In this document: piece after piece, positions 61,957-64,000 of the stretch | How the letters are laid out: every line of letters begins with the position of its first letter | How positions within the stretch are numbered: the stretch's first letter is position 1 | NCBI RefSeq assembly: GCF_001421665.1 | Contig: NZ_LMKV01000033.1 | Location: 1 to 64,000 of the forward strand | Origin: Sphingobium sp. Leaf26 | Lineage (GTDB): Bacteria; Pseudomonadota; Alphaproteobacteria; Sphingomonadales; Sphingomonadaceae | DNA: 64,000 nucleotides | Direction: 5' to 3' | Program-made: the position numbers and the translations under genes | Notes under the pieces: model-generated | What the model saw: only the letters and a program-made list of their open reading frames with translations | What the model was told of the DNA's origin: nothing | Databases searched by the model: none

Positions 61957-64000
61957 AATTTCCGTTTCCCAAGCGCAAGATCGTTACTGAAGCCACCCAA
62001 TCCTTCACCTTCTCGCGCCGTGCGATGGTGGTGGGCGGATTGCAGGGCGCGATCGGCGCCGTGCTGGTCGGGCGTATGGCCTGGATCAGCGTGGTCCAGA
62101 ACGAAAAATACAGCCTGTTATCGGAAAGCAACCGCGTCAACCTGACGCTGATCCCGCCGCGACGGGGTTGGATCATCGACCGCAACGGGCGACCGTTGGC
62201 GAACAACCGCACCGACTTCCGCGTCGACCTCATCCCGCAACGCATCGTCGATGCCGAAGCCACAATCACGCATCTGGCCCAGTTGCTCAAGCTGGAACCG
62301 GACGATGTCGACCGTATCCGCGAGGATCTGGAAAAATCCGCCGGATTTCGCCCGGTGCAGGTTGCCGACAAGCTGACCTACGACCAATATGCCGCCATCA
62401 GCGTGCGCCTGCCGGACTTGCCGGGCGTGGCGCCGAGCCAGGGCTTTTCGCGCCACTATCCCGCCGGCGCGACGGTCGGCCATCTGCTGGGTTATGTCGG
62501 CCCGGCGACGGCCGAAGATTATAAGGCGCGGCGCGATCCGCTGCTCATCACGCCCGGTTTCAAGGTCGGCAAGGACGGGCTGGAAAGGGCGTTCGATCGT
62601 CACCTGACCGGCAAGCCCGGCGCCAAGCGGGTCGAGGTGACGGCGCGCGGCAAGATCATGCAGGAACTGACGACGCGCATTGACACGCCGGGGCGCACGA
62701 TCAAGCTGACAATCGACGCGGGCTTGCAGGAATTTGCCGGCCGTCGCCTGGCGACGCAGAGCGGCTCGGTCGTGGTGATCGACTGCCATAATGGCGACGT
62801 GCTCGCGCTGGCGTCCATGCCCAGTTTCGATCCGAACAGCTTTTCCGACGGCATCAGCCATCTGGAATATGAGATGCTGTCGAAGGACGATCATGTTCCG
62901 TTGCGTAACAAGACATTGCAGGGCCTGTATCCGCCGGGCTCGACGGTCAAGCCGATGGTGGCGCTGGCGCTCCTGGAGGCCGGCATTGGCCCGCAGGAGA
63001 CGATCAACTGCCCCGGTGCGATCCGTGTCGGCAACACGCTTTTCCATTGCCACAAGCGGCGTGGCCATGGTTCGCTCAACATGCGCGGCGCCATCGCCCA
63101 GAGTTGCGATATCTATTTCTACCAGATGGCCCAGCGCATCGGCATGGATCGGATCGCCAGCATGGCGCGACGTATCGGTATGGGCCAGAAGTTCGACCTG
63201 CCCTTCCCCAGCCAAAGTTATGGCACTGTACCAGACCCGGCGTGGAAGGAACGGAAATATAATCAGAAATGGCAAGTCTATGACACGGTGAACGCCACCA
63301 TCGGTCAGGGCTATATGCTGATCAACCCGCTACAGATGGCGGTGATGGCGGCGCGGCTGGCGACCGGCAAACAATTGATGCCCAATTTCATCTTCGGTGC
63401 ACCCCGGCCCGATCCTGTATCGGTCGGGGCGAGCGAGGAGCATCTGGTGGTGATCCGCGACGCCATGAATGCGGTGGTCAATGGCGGCGGCACCGGCGGT
63501 GCGGCGCGCAGTTCCATTCCCGGCGTCATGGTGGCAGGCAAGACCGGTACCGCGCAAGTGCGACGCATCACCATGGCGGAACGCGCCGGTGGCGTGCGCG
63601 GCAATAGCTCTCTGGCATTCAAGCTGCGCGATCACGCCCTGTTCCAGGGTTTTGCGCCATTCGATAACCCGCGATACGCCATCGCCTGCATCATCGAGCA
63701 TGGTGGGCACATGATCCGCAATGAGGACGCGCCGATGATCGCCAGCGACACGCTGTCCTATCTGTTCGACCCGGCCAAGGCGATGGAGAAGCTGGAAACA
63801 CTGGAGAAAGGCTGGGGTGGCACGCCGACCGAGCGGCAGGCTCGCCAGATGGCGTCTTTCCGCATTGCCAAGGCGATCGAGAAGGGCGAGGTGCCACCGC
63901 CGGCGGACAATGCGATGAACGCAGCAAGCGGGAATTCATCTGCACCGGCTGCGTCGCAGCCTCCTCCCGCAGCGGCGGAAGACGATGATGTTCCGCCGCC
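61953..64000 (+). CDS. mrdA: Penicillin-binding protein 2 (MrdA), 3' end beyond the window
   Basis: At least 682 codons with no stop before the right edge, so the gene is partial here. The ATG overlaps the mreD stop. Order: cytoplasmic basic start, one membrane anchor (about 25-47), PBP dimer domain, then the transpeptidase with STVK (Ser330 active site), SCD (384-386) and KTG (530-532). A Pro/Ala-rich acidic tail follows DPAKAMEKLE. It crosslinks peptidoglycan in elongation with RodA, which is probably the next gene. Confidence 0.95.
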   Translation, partial: MKFPFPKRKIVTEATQSFTFSRRAMVVGGLQGAIGAVLVGRMAWISVVQNEKYSLLSESNRVNLTLIPPRRGWIIDRNGRPLANNRTDFRVDLIPQRIVDAEATITHLAQLLKLEPDDVDRIREDLEKSAGFRPVQVADKLTYDQYAAISVRLPDLPGVAPSQGFSRHYPAGATVGHLLGYVGPATAEDYKARRDPLLITPGFKVGKDGLERAFDRHLTGKPGAKRVEVTARGKIMQELTTRIDTPGRTIKLTIDAGLQEFAGRRLATQSGSVVVIDCHNGDVLALASMPSFDPNSFSDGISHLEYEMLSKDDHVPLRNKTLQGLYPPGSTVKPMVALALLEAGIGPQETINCPGAIRVGNTLFHCHKRRGHGSLNMRGAIAQSCDIYFYQMAQRIGMDRIASMARRIGMGQKFDLPFPSQSYGTVPDPAWKERKYNQKWQVYDTVNATIGQGYMLINPLQMAVMAARLATGKQLMPNFIFGAPRPDPVSVGASEEHLVVIRDAMNAVVNGGGTGGAARSSIPGVMVAGKTGTAQVRRITMAERAGGVRGNSSLAFKLRDHALFQGFAPFDNPRYAIACIIEHGGHMIRNEDAPMIASDTLSYLFDPAKAMEKLETLEKGWGGTPTERQARQMASFRIAKAIEKGEVPPPADNAMNAASGNSSAPAASQPPPAAAEDDDVPP

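Overview
The window looks like chromosomal DNA from a sphingomonad alphaproteobacterium (Sphingobium/Sphingomonas type). Support for this: high GC with strong C/G third-position bias, many ATGA overlaps between neighbouring genes, REP-like palindromes of the GTTCGcCCTGAGCcTGTCGAAGG type, an alphaproteobacterial LexA site (GTTC-N7-GTTC), a ROSE-like leader before an hsp20 gene, and tandem tRNA-Arg(ACG) genes. I see no prophage, insertion sequence, CRISPR array or rRNA. The placement is inferred from reading the sequence, without database comparison.

Layout. 1-4.5 kb: start of an ETF-ubiquinone oxidoreductase gene (minus strand), then a plus-strand run of a degenerate uracil-DNA-glycosylase-like protein, a soluble lytic transglycosylase and moaB, followed by a radical SAM gene behind a LexA box. 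4.5-12.7 kb: an AT-rich patch with a small membrane protein, dnaE (replicative polymerase alpha), a membrane GGDEF protein and the LolCD lipoprotein exporter. 12.7-13.8 kb: the only long gene-free stretch. It holds an orphan terminator (possible sRNA) and a heat-shock control region for hsp20. 13.9-20.9 kb: kup, then a ccmCDEFGHI cytochrome c maturation cluster (minus strand), including a ccmD of only 44 codons. 21-27.7 kb: purF, an SDR, a cyclopropane synthase, a photolyase, rppH and a DUF481 outer-membrane protein. 27.8-31.3 kb: an arginine succinyltransferase pathway operon (M20 hydrolase-astA-astB). 31.3-37.1 kb: a small membrane protein, an unusual Phd-like/PAS protein, a tadE-tadG pair, cobQ, two tRNA-Arg genes and a membrane protein with a helix-hairpin-helix-like end. 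37.2-43.3 kb: glyQ, glyS and ppdK on the minus strand. 43.4-51.9 kb: two tandem TraB/GumN proteins, a GIY-YIG protein of lower GC, rplY, pth, pgm, envelope proteins and rarD. 51.9-59.3 kb: ygfZ, glutaminyl cyclase, DUF983, ychF, a family-6-type DNA glycosylase, a phosphodiesterase, a MaoC hydratase and mutL. 59.4-64 kb: the cell-shape operon mreB-mreC-mreD-mrdA; mrdA runs off the right edge with no stop inside the window.

Most of the window is housekeeping. The parts most worth following up are: (i) the one-component-like protein joining a Phd/YefM-like N-terminus to two PAS domains with no partner toxin; (ii) the LexA-box-controlled PA0069-type radical SAM gene, with a perfect 20-bp palindrome just upstream; (iii) a 22-bp element present exactly in the upstream regions of both hsp20 and ppdK and oriented toward each; (iv) the sigma32/ROSE control region; (v) a ~107-bp intergenic repeat that supplies the stop codons of both flanking genes. 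All function calls rest on motifs I can read and on known family features; no searches were run.
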